DNA from: Phytophthora sp. 'mugwort'
Lineage: Eukaryota; Oomycota; Peronosporomycetes; Peronosporales; Peronosporaceae
DNA length: 64,000 nt
Direction: 5' to 3'
Assembly: GCA_033558025.1 (NCBI GenBank)
Contig: JAUCEF010000009.1
Span: 1,798,001-1,862,000 of the forward strand
The notes under the pieces were generated by a model. It ran no database searches, was not told the origin of the DNA, and saw nothing but the letters and a program-made list of their open reading frames with translations. The translations under genes were made by a program, and so were the position numbers. Shown piece after piece: positions 9,454 to 21,628 of this stretch. Within the stretch, counting starts at the first letter, position 1; every line of letters starts with the position of its first letter.

Positions 9454-12066
9454 CTACCTTGACGATCGATCTCTGTATGAGGCTGCGAGGCAGAATACGT
9501 GAATATCATATAGATCGACTGACCGCTTGCTGGCCGGTAGCTTAGAAACTATGTGCGCGATAAGCGGCTTCGTCTTAGTGAGGAAGGCAAATAACTTGGA
9601 CTTCTTAATTTTGTCTGAAAAGGCCGCGTAAGTAGATTCCGGCGCAATACAGTCCCCCAACGAATGGAGACTCAACTGCTCGTCGTGGGAGTCGAGTCTT
9701 CGGCTGCCATTCCGATGGAAAAAAGCGTTTTTCTTTGCCATTTTAATTTTGTAGTCTGTTTGGACGGTCTCGCGGCCGGAATGGCCACGGACTTCAAAAT
9801 TAGCAGCAGAACTGTCAAGCGGCTCAACACCATTGTTCTCATGAATACATAGGAACAGCGATATTTCTTTAACGCAACATCGAATGTTAGAACAGTCGAA
9901 CGATTGAGGATATGCATACACATAACTTACCGATGTCTCTACGCGATAAGATACTGAGCTATCGATTTCACCAGTCAGCGTAAATATTGTTGGTTGGGTC
10001 TCTTTCATTTCGTAATGCGTTTTGCGATCTTTCGATATCCAGTACTGCCTATCCACAAAACGGTACGCGTGCGGACTCGGCGGACTCACTTCGCGTGCGA
10101 GCTTCTCCAGTTCAGAATCCACCCCATCGTATCGCATTTGGCCCACGTCAGCAATTTTCTTGGCATACTCCATCTCCGCAACAGCTTGCAAGAACATCGA
10201 CGTATCTACGAATTCATTCAAAGCCATTTCAGGTTTCAGGACATCCTTTATGTGACCCCATGATGTTTCAAGCCTGATCATTACAAGCAAAGCCAATATT
10301 AGTACGACGTCGAGAACAGCAAGCCGAAATTAGATTGCCACCTGTTGTTTGTGCGGTTTCTCAGATGAGGGACGTCTGAACGTGCATATGTCGCCCATCG
10401 TTCCTTCATCGCATCCCAATTCCGCATAAAGTAGTTGAGTAACGGGTGCTTAGCTTCGGGAATATCATCAGCACCGCGCAGATGAACGCCGTCCAGCAAG
10501 AAATACATATACTTCAGGTACTTTGTGTATTCTTCAACCGACGCATCAAATTCACCGCGTCTTCGACTTGATCTTTGTCAAGACTCGCTGGGCCACCGTA
10601 TTCGCTGTTCGACATCTCCGTTCTGATGTACTTCTTCAGATGAAAGTGACATAAAATCACTTTCGTGTCGGGAAACTCCTTCTCCAGGAGACACATCTCG
10701 CCAATGTCCTTATCAATCACGGTGACTTTAATCTGCTGCCATGACGAGTTGTTGAACTTGAAAGATTGAATAGAATCCGTGAGGTACTCGACGCTTTCAT
10801 TTCCATGAGGCTATGACGAACGTATTGACCCTGGTAACAGAAACACCAGAAGTTAGCGTAGTGCACAGCAAAACGATTACTGTAACTCCAACCACAACAA
10901 AGTAACTGCAGGGCTCAATACGCGTTAGCGCGCATGCCATGTAACTTTAGTATAAATCAAGTAGTACTAGTCACACTTCACTTACATGTCCGTACACGTC
11001 GTTCACATGAACGAAAAGAGCTTGTAGCGCGACTCGTTTGTGTTGTGCGTTGCGTCAACAAGAAGAACTCCGGGGAATGCCTTGAACCAACGCCGCATCT
11101 GTCGTGTTTGCAAGGTGATTGTCTGCGCCGTCTTGACATCGTCAACGAACACTGCGGAACGGTTTCCAAGGGTCTTACACAAGCCCCGTAAGACAGTATC
11201 AAGACGATCCTCCTCGCTGCCCCCCCCCCCCCCCCCCCTGCGTCGTACCCGCATCTTCGTCACCATATTGTGTACGTCTCGAAGTGCAACATTCTCGCCT
11301 ACATACATCATGACAAGATAAATACAATTACAACAGTTAGAAACCACAACTGAAGATCCGAGTTGTCAGGAACGTACCGGTTTGTTTGCACAGGTACTGC
11401 ATGATCAACTTAGGTTTCGATCCCGCCTCCTCAAGCTCGTCAGCAAAAGCGAGGAGATCTGGATCTTCGTTCACGTCGGTTGGAGGCGTGGTTTCGTATA
11501 TTCCTTTTGAAACATTGTGATTATGCCGAACGCCAAAGCCAGTAACCCCTCACCATGAAATTTCCTTCAGCATCATTCCACGGAACACTCGCCTTGATAT
11601 TCGCCTTACAGCTCGTAGGCTTCTTGAGGTAGGACTTTGTATTCCCTTTCCACGACTTTTTCGAAACCAGCCATGAGTACACACCAGCTTAATCCAACTC
11701 GGCCGGAATCAAACATTCTGTCCCCCCCCACTACCGACGGCCAATTTAGCAGTTCCACCTTCTCCTCGCTCTACCGGTGCACTGCACCCTGCTCCCACCG
11801 CTCCGCATGATGCACGCTTCATAATTTCGCGGTTGCGTTTAGCAACCGATGTAGACGTTCGTTGCCGGAAAATTTGATGTGTTGTCTCTTGATAATGCTC
11901 GATGAATCGAAAAAGGCGTCCCAGCTTTCATGCCACTCGGCGCTGACAGGGGGCGACGCCCAGGCGTCGACGGAACTTGACGCTCAGGCTCGTCGTCGCT
12001 CACGACTACAGCAAAAATAAGACTTGTTAGCAGCCGCCATTTTGTATAGTAGGATCCTTTGCGCAC
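9454..12066 (-). pseudogene. MULE (Mutator-like) transposase pseudogene, SWIM type
   Basis: Read from 12066 down, recognisable blocks of an oomycete MULE protein appear in order. First an SWDAFFDS and AKRNREIMK-like N-terminal region (11830-12000), then PPTDVNEDPDLLAFADEL and KPKLIMQYLCKQTG (11510-11370). A GT-AG intron joins CKQTG to ENVALRDVHN. Next comes TLQTRQMRRWFKAFPGVLL with VDATHNTN, where Asp is the first catalytic residue, another intron after VNDVYGH, VIDKDIGEMCLLEKEFPDTK with CHFHLKKYI (second catalytic region), PHLRNRTNNRW, and DVLKPEMALNEFVDT. The SWIM zinc finger is traceable at 9850-9920, but its Cys/His ligands are mostly replaced (CSY...LSRLT). Frameshifts after FSFM and LME, and lost finger ligands, make it inactive. 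I did not find terminal inverted repeats. Confidence 0.85.
11220..11238. repeat. C19 homopolymer inside the MULE relic
   Basis: Nineteen consecutive C lie in the MULE coding region, where the minus strand reads RRR followed by six Gly and SEEDRL. Length of such tracts is prone to slippage and to sequencing error, so the frame across it is unreliable. Confidence 0.8.
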
Positions 12067-12923
12067 TTACCCACACTCTCCCCCTTCCTGACGTAACTCA
12101 TGCACTAATTTACTGGCAGGGAGGATTCTCGAATGTCAGGCTGAGAGCACGCCAGGATGGGAGGGGGGTTGCCACATTTCAGAATTTCATTTTTTCGAGA
12201 ATCCAGCGGTATTTAATTAGAGTAATTCACGATGCAACTCCAGTCGACGTTCGTATAGATACGATCTTGCTCGGTGACGCTAACTCGGTCGCAATACAAT
12301 TTGGACGGACAGATGTGACACGCTAGGTTTTTCTAGTGTATGGAGACAGAAGCGGACTCAAAAGAACGACATTTGTAGCCAACCCCGATTTAACCAATTA
12401 AAACTCGGGGACTAAATTTATTCTCGCATAACAAAATTGACTTTGGCACCAATAAAACGTCGCTCTGGGGTTCAACCGGTCTGCGAATACCTTTTAATTA
12501 AGTGGCGGGGCGCGCAAATATTGATTAACCGGCCAATGACCCCCAAGTCTAGCGGCTAGAGCTCGGAGGTTCTTCGGAAGCGGCACCATCTTATTGTTCA
12601 AAAATTTTGTATGGTGCGCCCAATGTAAAACTTCAAGTCATTGTTTGTGTCCGTCATATCTTTCCGTCCAAATCTGTAACCACTCTCTTTTATAATCGTT
12701 GTTTTCCAGTACCGGTACCAATCATGTGTACTTCATGTAGTACGTGGTCCACATAAGCTATAGAAGTAACCCGAAAGTAATTGCAAAGTAACTCCAAGCA
12801 CCCACCGTCGTCATCGTTGTGTCCGACCTGACGGGATCCAAGCAGCACGTGTCTCCCTCGACCGCACATTCGCCGATATCCTGCGCCAGTTGAAAGCTCT
12901 ATAATAAACTTACTTACACAGCT
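12067..12923. other. Intergenic region upstream of the ETF beta gene
   Basis: No gene is seen. The last 120 bases before the ATG at 12924 (pyrimidine-rich, with CGCACATTCGCC near 12862 and CTATAATAAAC at 12899) are the probable promoter and leader of the next gene. A short G-C rich run at 12500-12545 and AT-rich flank suggest old repeat sequence. Confidence 0.4.
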
Positions 12924-13679
12924 ATGAAGGTCCTGGTGCCCGTAAAGCGCGTGGTGGACTACGCCGTCAAGATCCGTGTGGAGCCCAAGGGCGTGGATCT
13001 TAAGAATGTCAAGATGAGCATGAACCCCTTCTGCGAAATCGCCGTTGAGGAGGCTATCCGCCTAAAGGAGAAGAAACTTGCCACCGAAATCGTGGCTGTG
13101 TCCATCGGCCCGAAGCAGAGCCAGGAAACTCTGCGCACGGCGCTTGCCATGGGAGCCGACCGCGGCATTCACATCACAACGGACATGCGTACGGACCAGG
13201 AGCTGCAGCCGTTGGCCGTGGCCAAGCTGCTCAAGGAGATCGTGGCCAAGGAGGACCCCAAGCTCGTCATCTGCGGTAAGCAGAGCATCGACGCCGACGC
13301 CGCTCAGACTGGCCCCATGCTCGCCGGCCTGCTTGACTGGAGTCAGGGAACGTTCGCCTCAGAGGTTGCCGTCGAGGGCGAAGTCGTCCATATCACGCGC
13401 GAAACAGACGCCGGCGTTGAGACGCTCAAGCTCGGCCTGCCCGCCGTGGTGACCGCCGACCTGCGCCTCAATGAGCCGCGCTATGCTACGCTGCCCAACA
13501 TCATGAAGGCTAAGAAGAAGAAAATCGAAACGCTTGCGGCCGACAGCTTCGGCGTGGACCTCACTCCACGCATTGACGTGGTGGAGGTTAAGGACCCCGC
13601 CTCACGTAAAGCCGGTATCAAGGTGGCTAGCGTGGACGAGCTCGTTGACAAGCTCAAGAACGAGGCTGGTGTGATCTAG
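12924..13679 (+). CDS. ETFB: Electron transfer flavoprotein subunit beta
   Basis: An uninterrupted 251-residue protein aligns end to end with mitochondrial ETF beta: [19 protein letters not shown] start, the [17 protein letters not shown] segment, the [12 protein letters not shown] turn, [20 protein letters not shown] for AMP binding, and the family signature [19 protein letters not shown]. In the matrix ETF accepts electrons from acyl-CoA and other FAD dehydrogenases and passes them to ETF-QO; the beta chain binds AMP and contacts dehydrogenases through the [10 protein letters not shown] loop region. As in other ETF-beta proteins there is no long cleavable presequence. Single exon, GC-rich third positions unlike the surrounding repeat DNA. 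The neighbours are mobile-element remnants, so no functional cluster is implied. Confidence 0.97.
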   Translation: MKVLVPVKRVVDYAVKIRVEPKGVDLKNVKMSMNPFCEIAVEEAIRLKEKKLATEIVAVSIGPKQSQETLRTALAMGADRGIHITTDMRTDQELQPLAVAKLLKEIVAKEDPKLVICGKQSIDADAAQTGPMLAGLLDWSQGTFASEVAVEGEVVHITRETDAGVETLKLGLPAVVTADLRLNEPRYATLPNIMKAKKKKIETLAADSFGVDLTPRIDVVEVKDPASRKAGIKVASVDELVDKLKNEAGVI

Positions 13680-14111
13680 AGTAAGACAGTTTAGTACGCT
13701 GCGGACTATGATAAGTGACCGACGGATCGGGAGACCACGCACATGATGACGGTTGTGTGGAGAGGTCGCGCTGGAACGAGGGGGAGAACTGAACACCTTA
13801 ACCGCTATGGGCATCGTCATATACTACGTAGTAGGTAGCCAGAACGGCTAACAAATGTCAGTAACCTGCCGTGAAATTTTTTTGAAGTTTCGCTATGTTG
13901 TGGCATTTGAATTAGTTTATGGTTGATTTGTGCATGAAGCTGTGGATACTACCCCTCTCTGCGTTGTTGTCTGCTACTACTAGTATGGTAGTACTACGTA
14001 GTAGATTACTTCGCAGTGGCAAGTAAAAACTTTGACGGAGGGGGGGGTATCCGAAAGGTGCGCGTAAAGCTTCGCTGACTATTGCACTGTAGGCATTCGT
14101 TAAAGTAACTG
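13680..14111. other. 3' flank of ETFB
   Basis: No gene seen. Contains two copies of a TACTACGTAGTA-type palindromic motif (13821 and 13989 regions) and a run of G at 14038-14047. Confidence 0.4.
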
Positions 14112-14160
14112 GTGACAGCAATGTCCAGGCTTGCTCAACAAGCCTGGACATTGCTGTCAC
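14112..14160. repeat. Perfect 22-bp hairpin
   Basis: GTGACAGCAATGTCCAGGCT and two further bases (14112-14133) are mirrored exactly at 14139-14160 with a five-base loop CTCAA. It could be a MITE end, a recombination scar or a cruciform. It is in non-coding sequence 430 bp after ETFB, too far for a terminator. Confidence 0.85.
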
Positions 14161-15859
14161 GTCCAAAAAAACCCGTATTTGGGCTTGAGAGACGCGTACC
14201 TACGTCAACGTTGTTTGTATGCCGGCATGTTGCATTATTTTGGCGACAATCACCAACTTCCTCGTTATTGATTGAAAAACAAATCGAAAGGGAGTTTTAG
14301 ACAAAATCTAGCGGGCTCCAGGCTACCGGGAGCGACATTTTTTCGGCCGCATGAGCCATTTCGAGCTGGCGAAAAAAAAAGGATTGGCTGAAGAGCACTT
14401 TATGACGACAATCCCGGAGCAAAAAGTTGGAACTTAGAGCGGTCGCCACTTCGGTAAAAGGGAGCTTGAACCTTCAGCGTTCTGCGGTAGCGATCAGTAA
14501 CTGCGGAACTGGGAGAGTGGGTCATTCAGCATGGGAGGCTGACTCTCTTAAAGTGGCCTCTCCCTTCGATGCCGCAACCAAGAGTGCACCCAGCCTTGAC
14601 TGCTTCGAATTGTGTGTACGTCGGTAATCTGGTGATATTGACTAACGTAAGATAAGATACCTCAGCAAGATGCTCGACAACCAATCTAACCCCGCTCGAA
14701 GACTGCGTGAGCACGTTTCCGATTCACGCCAAGCTTGACCAGGTAGCTGACCAGCTTGCTAACCACAGTGAAAACTGGATAAGGAAGGGGCGAAAATATG
14801 ACATCTTCCGTAGGAATGGGCGAGGAGGGTCCTGTTACGAGCTATTCACCTCGTTGAGCATGTATGTTGCGTTGATACCGTCACACCTTCCGCATAACAG
14901 AAATCATAATTCGCAGATATCTCATAGTTCGCACCTTCGACTAGCCAATCACCAGCTAGTACACTAATAAGTAAAATGCAGCTTTTTACCTTCAATTGAA
15001 GGTTATAATTTATAGCTTCCAAATTAATCGTCTAGGCTGTATACTTAGCACGCCAGATTCGCACAAGAATCAAATTTCGCACCAAGACCCCATCTGCAAC
15101 CTAGGTACCTGTATCCACGCCCTGTACCATGTCTCGCACCGGGAGAAAGAGAACTATTATACCAGATGCAGGCTAATTTTGGTGTTCTTTTTCTTGCAAC
15201 CTCAAACATACGATTTCGATGCAGATTGGGTGCGAGCTATGAGTTCTGTTATGCGGTACTACAACGATGCATATTCTCCTTGGCTGCCGTTAAGCTTGCG
15301 ACAACGGAGGGAAAGCTATGAACACTAATCATATATACCATCTAGTTATATTACGGTGATCAGATCAGAGCCAGCTTTTAGCAGCTCACGACAACGCATG
15401 CGTCAATTACCTGCAGCACAACCCTTCGATTCGGCATGGCGAATAGATGCTTGACTTGCATCCTCGCTGTTCCACCTTCCCATTATTCAATTTCTCCTCT
15501 TGTCCTCAAGTCAACAAACCTCGACGATGCTTGGGGAATTTTCCTACTACGCTGGCACGATGGATAGCGCACTTGGCACCGCGGTCAACTTTATCGTGAA
15601 AATCACTCCTTTCTCTATGCTTTTGAATTGGGACTTTCAAGATCTCGGCGTGCTGGTACCAGAATGGGGCGTCTAGTACTTTGAGTTTAAGAACTGAGCA
15701 GCCTCAGCATTTTGGGTCGATTAAAGACTCGTCTCAAGCCTTAACGTTTCGTACTCCTAAAAGAACAGAAGAAAATCCACACACTTCAATAATGTTTCTT
15801 TGATATTTCGTTTTCTCTAGTCGAGTTGTGCGTCTCTGTATCCAGATACTTGTATTCTA

Positions 15860-15889
15860 ATACTGGATGCATTTTAATGCATCCAGTAT
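15860..15889. repeat. Perfect 14-bp hairpin
   Basis: ATACTGGATGCATT at 15860-15873 is repeated in inverse at 15876-15889 with a two-base TT loop. No associated gene. Confidence 0.8.
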
Positions 15890-15976
15890 CATATCGCTTG
15901 AGAGCTATATTTAGCAGCGTAGTGTCATCAAAAATGAAATCCGCTAAAAAGTTGTTTATATGTTTATGCTTTTGGA

Positions 15977-16064
15977 TAGGTACAGTACACAGCGATGGCT
16001 CGGTGGAACCTTGCAAATGATAGGTACAGTACACAGCGACGGCTCGATGGAACGTTGCGAATCC
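15977..16064 (+). repeat. 44-bp tandem duplication
   Basis: Two head-to-tail copies, 15977-16020 and 16021-16064, start TAGGTACAGTACACAGCG and differ at only a handful of positions. Recent local duplication with no coding role seen. Confidence 0.8.
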
Positions 16065-17299
16065 TTGGATTCAAAATGTCATGCTGCCGCCATAAAGCCG
16101 GCGTAATAATATTTACGCGACTAGTGCTGCACTTGCCTCATCCTCCGAATTCCTTAACCCAATATCCGTATCGAAGCAACATGCACGTCGGCGCTGCCAT
16201 GACCAACGCCATCCTCGGTAGTCTGCTTGCACGATCACATCTCTTCTATGCTGGGACATAAAACAGATCTAAAGCCCGCCTCACAGCGTTGGGAATCGAT
16301 CGCAGATTCTCCCAAGGCTCAGCAACCGGTGATGTACAGAGTTCACTGCTTTAAAGTCAAAGGCGGCATTATATTTCGCGTCGTCAGTGTACGAGAAGCA
16401 TCTTACGCTTGAACCATGTTTTGGTCCAGGCTGCTATTGTCATACTGATTGCCGTATGATGCTCTTTGGCAGCTAAATGACACAAAACTTGGGTTCCAGT
16501 TTTGGTACATATATGAACGAGAAGTCAGCGATTATTCAATTATTATTGCAATCTTCAGACGTTCTTATGCACAGCTACCGTCCTTATTATATTTTTTTTT
16601 AGCAAAAGTGCTACTAAATTTTTTCTTAATGAATATTTCACTTTGTTTGTGTGATTTACATGGGTTTATTGACACCAAATAATACGGGATGTCAGAATTA
16701 CGAAAAGTTGCTTTGAAATCGCGATCTCGCTCAAAACTCGTGTGATTTCTCACTCAAATCGCACGATTTCGCGCCAAATCGAAATCACCCACCTTCAGAG
16801 TTGGGTGATTCGGAAAGGATCGATCAGTGGGGGAAATGTGACATCTCTCTTCGCACCCAGTCGTTAACGCGCCTGGCCTCAGTACCCGGGTTCACTTCAT
16901 AAATCAGGACTCGTTCGAGGATGAATCAGGTACACTCCCCGCCGAGTACGGGCTCATCCAGAGCGCTACATGTCTAGTTAACAAAGCCAGGATATTTGTT
17001 GAGGTCAATCTCTTTTGCGATTTGCTTCTCATAACTCAAGTGGCTTGGCAAATGATTTCCGGAAATCGCAGGTTGCAGGCCGACAATGCTCAGGTGCCCT
17101 TTTGGCCTTCTCGGGCTCACGTCCCCGTTGCGAGAACGGAAAACCCTCCCACTGAAGTACTCTCGTCGCCTTTCGGGACGTTAGCGAATTTCGTGGTCTA
17201 CAGAGTCGCTGCATGTGATGAGGTAAGCCTCCGGGGCTAATAGCGACGTGCTCCTCCTTCACCCCTAACCGTCAGTGGTTGACTTATGCTGACGTAGCG

Positions 17300-17917
17300 A
17301 TGCCTAAGACAAAGACTGACAAGTCTCAGGCGAAAGCCACGTCGAGGGTCAAGGCCAGGACTAGAGCGAAAGCAAAAGTCAAAGCCAAATCGAAGGTATA
17401 GCCCACTGCTTATGACTTCAGTGTGCTCCTGGACTAGATTGCGGACACCGAACAATTCGGCACTGTTTACGGAGTGGGTGGAAAGACCAAGACTGACAGG
17501 AAGGCGATGACCAAAACGGCTGCCTTTCAGATGACCGCGGACCGTCTCTTCTCGAAGTCGTCGAAGTAGTTGCTACCGCATCTTACAGGCGCACAAATAC
17601 AAAGCCGATGGCGAACGCGTATGACGCGGTGCAGGTAAACGCGGGAGCTGAACACCAGCGGACAGGATTTGGGATGATATCGCCGGGAAGATGACCTTAA
17701 AGAGAAACGGAATGAGGTGTGTCTGGAGTATGAGCGTATGGACGAATTGTTTGGTGAAAGACCAAATATCCAGCCAGTTACTACTCTAGAACTCGGATTT
17801 CCGCATGAAACACAGCCTAAAGGCGATGCTGCTCGTAGTACGGTGGGCAATGACTCGGGAGCACGTGAACAATGTGACGACGTCTCCGATGTATATGGCA
17901 GCCATTTTATGCCATAG
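17300..17917 (+). pseudogene. Lys-rich Myb/SANT-like accessory ORF remnant
   Basis: An ATG at 17300 opens MPKTKTDKSQAKATSRVKAR followed by a Lys/Ala-rich stretch and a stop. Past it, in the same region, come YDFSVLLD, FGTVYGVGG, QMTADRLFSKSSK, LKEKRNEVCLEYERMDELFG and NIQPVTTLELGFP with several stops and frameshifts between. Proteins of this layout (basic N-terminus, tri-helical SANT/trihelix-like DNA-binding part, then acidic tail) occur beside transposases in oomycete genomes; the helical blocks support that reading but I cannot name a family. It sits immediately upstream of, and in line with, a MULE relic, so it may be its helper gene or a separate insertion. Confidence 0.5.
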
Positions 17918-17919
17918 CG

Positions 17920-20459
17920 ATGCCGATTGCTCCGACAGTTCTAGTTAGAAATCTGGCGGAGACGATGCATCCAGAGTATATGCTTCGAAAGCGTGCGAGC
18001 AAGCACCTCAAGGACATGCAGTCAATGGGCACGGATAGAGACGAGATAGAATACGTCATGTCAGCATTCCCGTCGGGTATTATCGCGTCTTGGGAGAAAT
18101 TTGGGATCAGGTTGAAGAATTACAAGATGAAGTACAACCTCGAATTCCGTGTACGGAGTTCTGAAACTACGGCTTGATACAACAGGTTTGAATGTGTTGC
18201 TGATATTGTACGGATTAAACATAATGGTAACACTTTAACTTTACTGCAATCTAGCTCGCATGATGGTCAATTGCCCACGAACTTTCAGTGGCTCATAAGG
18301 GTTACCGCTGCACACATGGCGTTTCGCAAGGATCTCGGTCGAGAGGCCATCAAAACCGAAAATTTCGATATTGCGGGTGCACCGCCAGAGTAACAGCAAT
18401 GCTCACTCGGGTTGAGAGGACGCGTACGAGATCGTGATACGGAACGAGATACGCGCAGAGAACTCAATGTTACTTTCTTACACGTGAGTATTGATTTTTC
18501 TATGGGCATTTGAGCTATAGATTCGCACGCAATCACACCCAACCGGTCATACTCAAGCCGCATCGTATTTGACGACCGAGACGCTGCCACTTGGTGACCA
18601 AGATCGTGAGGACGTGAAGATGCTGGCTGAAGCCCGTGTGAGCTCCTCACATATCGCTAACTTTCTAAATGATCGGATTGGTACTCACTTTAAATTTGTC
18701 CTAGTATTGATATGCGGCTAAACCATTTTTATGCGGTTCTTGTGTTGCTATAGGCTGCAAGGTGACACAGCTGCAGACGCGCAATCTCATTCGCAGCATC
18801 ACGGGCCAGAATTCAGGTGAAGACCATCTGAAGGACATGCTGCATGCCCTCCGCCAGCGTGATGGTTGTGACATGCTCGTTATACAAGATCAAATGGATA
18901 TCACTTGCGGCAACGTCATGCAGACCAAGGTTCAGAAGCTGGTGTTTGAGTGGTGGGGCGAGACGCTAGCGATGGACTTCGCGCATGGTATGGACAACCT
19001 CGGGTATCATTTGGGTATGGTTTGCAATAGCAGCTTTATCATAGAGCAAATGTATAGCAACCTTATTAGCCATGTAGCAACCATAACGACTAACCCGTCA
19101 TTGCGATACTGTCCTGTAGGGGGCTTGGTCGTCACTACCGCCACGGGTAGAGGTTTCCCGGTTGTCGATTTCATATGCCTGAACGATCAGGCTGTGACAA
19201 TATCGACTATTCTGGGGTATTGTTAATAAAATAACTAATGAAAGAGAAGAATCCGAGTTGGCGCGGATTCTTGGTCATTGATAAAGACTTCGTGGAATGG
19301 CGGTTCTCGGAGAGGGCTTTCCGACAGCTACCATTTTGCTGTGTCAGTTCCATACCATCTCTTATTGGAAAAAAGTTATGAGCCAGTCGACGTTTCACGT
19401 CAAGATCGCCCAGCGGGAAGAACTTCTCAGCTTGATGACAGCTCTCCTTTACAGATTAGTTGATGTGTGAACAACACTTGGCTGTGTCTATTCTAACTTT
19501 ATATCTTTGAATAAGGCCGACGCAGGGTGTTTATGAAGCTGGCTTTGAAGCGCTCAAAGATTCTGCAAAACCAACAACAAACAAGCTTTCTTCGCCTACT
19601 ATGACAAATACTGGAATTCATGTCGTGCCCATGTGGTCGAACTTCTCTCGTGGTAAAAACATTTTACGGCGGGAAACACTACTCCGAACCGTATCGAGTC
19701 GAACTGGAACCAGTTGAAATGCTGCTAGGACTGAAGATTAGAATTGACAAAACAATTGCTGGGTTGCTACAGCATCAGGTAACGATTGTGCAGCAGATTA
19801 TTTCGAAGATCGGAAAGCAACACTTTTCCTCACGGGTGCCTAAAAACAGTTCCTCGATATTTGCGAGCAGTTGCCACCAGATTGTCAACAAATATGCTGG
19901 AGAAGGTGAAAACGGAATGGGAACGATATGTGAATCTGATGGTATCAGCAACTGGTGAGAAGCGTTCAGATTGGAAGGTTAACAGCTGAATCAAACTTTT
20001 AAGTGCCACGATACGGATTGGACGTTTGCATGCTGGTTCTACAGAAATAACCACTTGCCCTGCCGCCGTCTTATGTATGTGGCGCGCAAAGGCCATGGAT
20101 TTGTGTTCCTTCCTGTTATTTCGATTGACGAACGAAGGAGTACCTCCGCAGCAATGAAAATCAATGGAGAACTGGTGTCTGCTGCTGATTCGTAGCTACC
20201 TATCGTGCGCATGTCCAAGTTAAAGATGCCGAAAGAAAGATTTATAGATGACCACGATGATGAACCTTCATTCAGTATCTTGGAAGTTGTATTCTATAGT
20301 GAACACAATACAATTATTAAACCGTCCAGAAAGGTTTGCTATCCCTTCGCTGTCAGGCACCAACTCCGAACAGTTAAGCTAGCGGAGGTGGAAGTGTGCT
20401 CGGACGACAGAATGGGCAGTATGGGCAGTGATGACGATAGTGACCGCGAGTTAAAGTAG
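17920..20459 (+). pseudogene. SWIM zinc-finger MULE transposase pseudogene
   Basis: Blocks appear in the right order. FAR1-like N-terminus: AFPSGIIASWEKFGIRLKNY, KYNLEFRVRSSETTA, then QWLIRVTAAHMAFRKDLGRE. Transposase core: QLQTRNLIRSITGQNSGEDH, DMLVIQDQMDITCG, GGLVVTTATGRGFPVVDFIC. The second catalytic region is split by a frameshift: VIDKDFVEWRF, then CQFHTISYWKKVM. DDE tail: GLLQHQVTIVQQIISKIGKQ. The SWIM finger near 20030-20100 reads CxC-like ...FACWFYRNNHLPCRRLMYVA, with its final His replaced by Arg (PCRR for PCRH). The C-terminal part (20205-20459) ends in an acidic SMGSDDDSDREL tail. Multiple stops (for example after ILGYC, 19224) and frameshifts show it is dead. It is a different subfamily from the MULE at 9.5-12 kb. 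Confidence 0.85.
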
Positions 20460-21628
20460 GAAGTGTTTTCTATTACCTGCTATACGTATATTGTACAAGG
20501 TATACATGTATATGACGTTGTAAGGCTGTATTCTCAATTAAAAAAACAAATCACAAGAAAATCTTTGTTTTACCGTTAAGTTATGAATGGCGACGATGGC
20601 ATCGTCCGCGCATATTATTATGCGCGAACAGACGGGCTAGTAAATACACTCATGTTACGTGGTCACTTCATAGCTTGGATAACATTGCGCTCGAGCTCGG
20701 AAAGCGAGCAGCTTGTTCATGGAGACGTGGCCTGCAACACACTACCGTATTGACCCCGTCAGCAGTGAAGAGGACGGACCGGGATGAGCGAGCCGAGGTC
20801 CTCCAGGTGCCAGTTCCAGTTGGACGTATATTCGATCGCAAAGTAGGACACGACGGTGATCACGCCCTCGTACACCTTCCCGACGATCGAGCTGGTCACT
20901 TCGGTGGTGGGTTGCATGGTGGCGGATTCGGGAGGTTGCTGAAGCTGGGTTGTGCTCGGGGCGGCGCAAATTCTGAAGTGCTGATGGTAGTGAACAGCAA
21001 AGATCAACGTCACCACAAGAAATACCCTTCGATTTCTGCAGCAGGCGAAGCAAGCCCTTGTGTCATCACGGGGATCGCAACGCCGGCCGCACAGCCATTC
21101 TAAACCAGCCGCTCAGCCATTCAAGCCGCACCGCTGAAATGCAACGGCGCGCGACGCAAACGCTCCGACTCGATGAACATCAAAGTTGCTGGCGTCATAA
21201 GCAGCTGCCTTCACCACAGCGATGATAGCCAAGTGCATCGTGTCATCTTGTGTTAGACTATGTAGCACAAATGTAGCCATCTCAACCTTCGTATGACACG
21301 TCGGCAGCGTCACGCAAAACAAAAATACCTTACCCGAAAAGCACAAGTATCGAGAAAAATTGCCCAGCTTTCCAATCCTTGTATCGCCTCACACTTAACA
21401 CTACATGTATCATGTCCCCGGTATATCACTTCCCCAGACATGTCACCACCTTCTCTCATACCCCTCACACGCTTCTAGCAGCAGCTTTCGTGTTTTCTTT
21501 GCCAAACTTCAACATACAAATACTTTCCTGATTCTTGAAGCAAGTCATTTTTTTCGATCGTCCCATCATCATTTCAACACCGTCGGTTACAGTAACCTTT
21601 CATATCATATTCACCAACCGGTCCACCA
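20460..21628. other. Intergenic region upstream of the SulP gene
   Basis: Contains TACATGTA at 20503 and 21402, and a pyrimidine-rich leader with GTCATTTTTTTCGATC near 21544, about 80 bp before the ATG at 21629, similar to oomycete initiator sequences. On the minus strand 21016-20759 is open (VTLIFAVHYHQHFRICAAPS, then IVGKVYEGVITVVSYFAIEY) and 21346-21113 is open too; base use is gene-like, so a small minus-strand gene with an intron is possible, but I recognise no family and cannot fix splice sites. Confidence 0.4.

Larger units (their letters stand above)
14161..17299. other. Long region without recognisable genes
   Basis: About 3.1 kb with only short open frames. Two fragments have somewhat protein-like composition: near 15190-15327 (YDFDADWVRAMSSVMRYY) and a 49-codon frame at 15525-15674 (MLGEFSYYAGTMDSALGTAV...); neither matches a family I know. 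The stretch also holds a hairpin (15860-15889), a 44-bp tandem duplication (15977-16064) and a run of imperfect AATCGC/ATCGCGA repeats near 16720-16790. It reads as decayed repeat DNA. Confidence 0.45.

Noticed and set aside
9672..9923. Separate small gene
   Set aside because: It is the SWIM part of the MULE relic in its own frame.
20675..21103. 142-residue plus frame near the SulP promoter
   Set aside because: Composition is shadow-like; the minus strand is more protein-like but also unrecognised, so neither was called.
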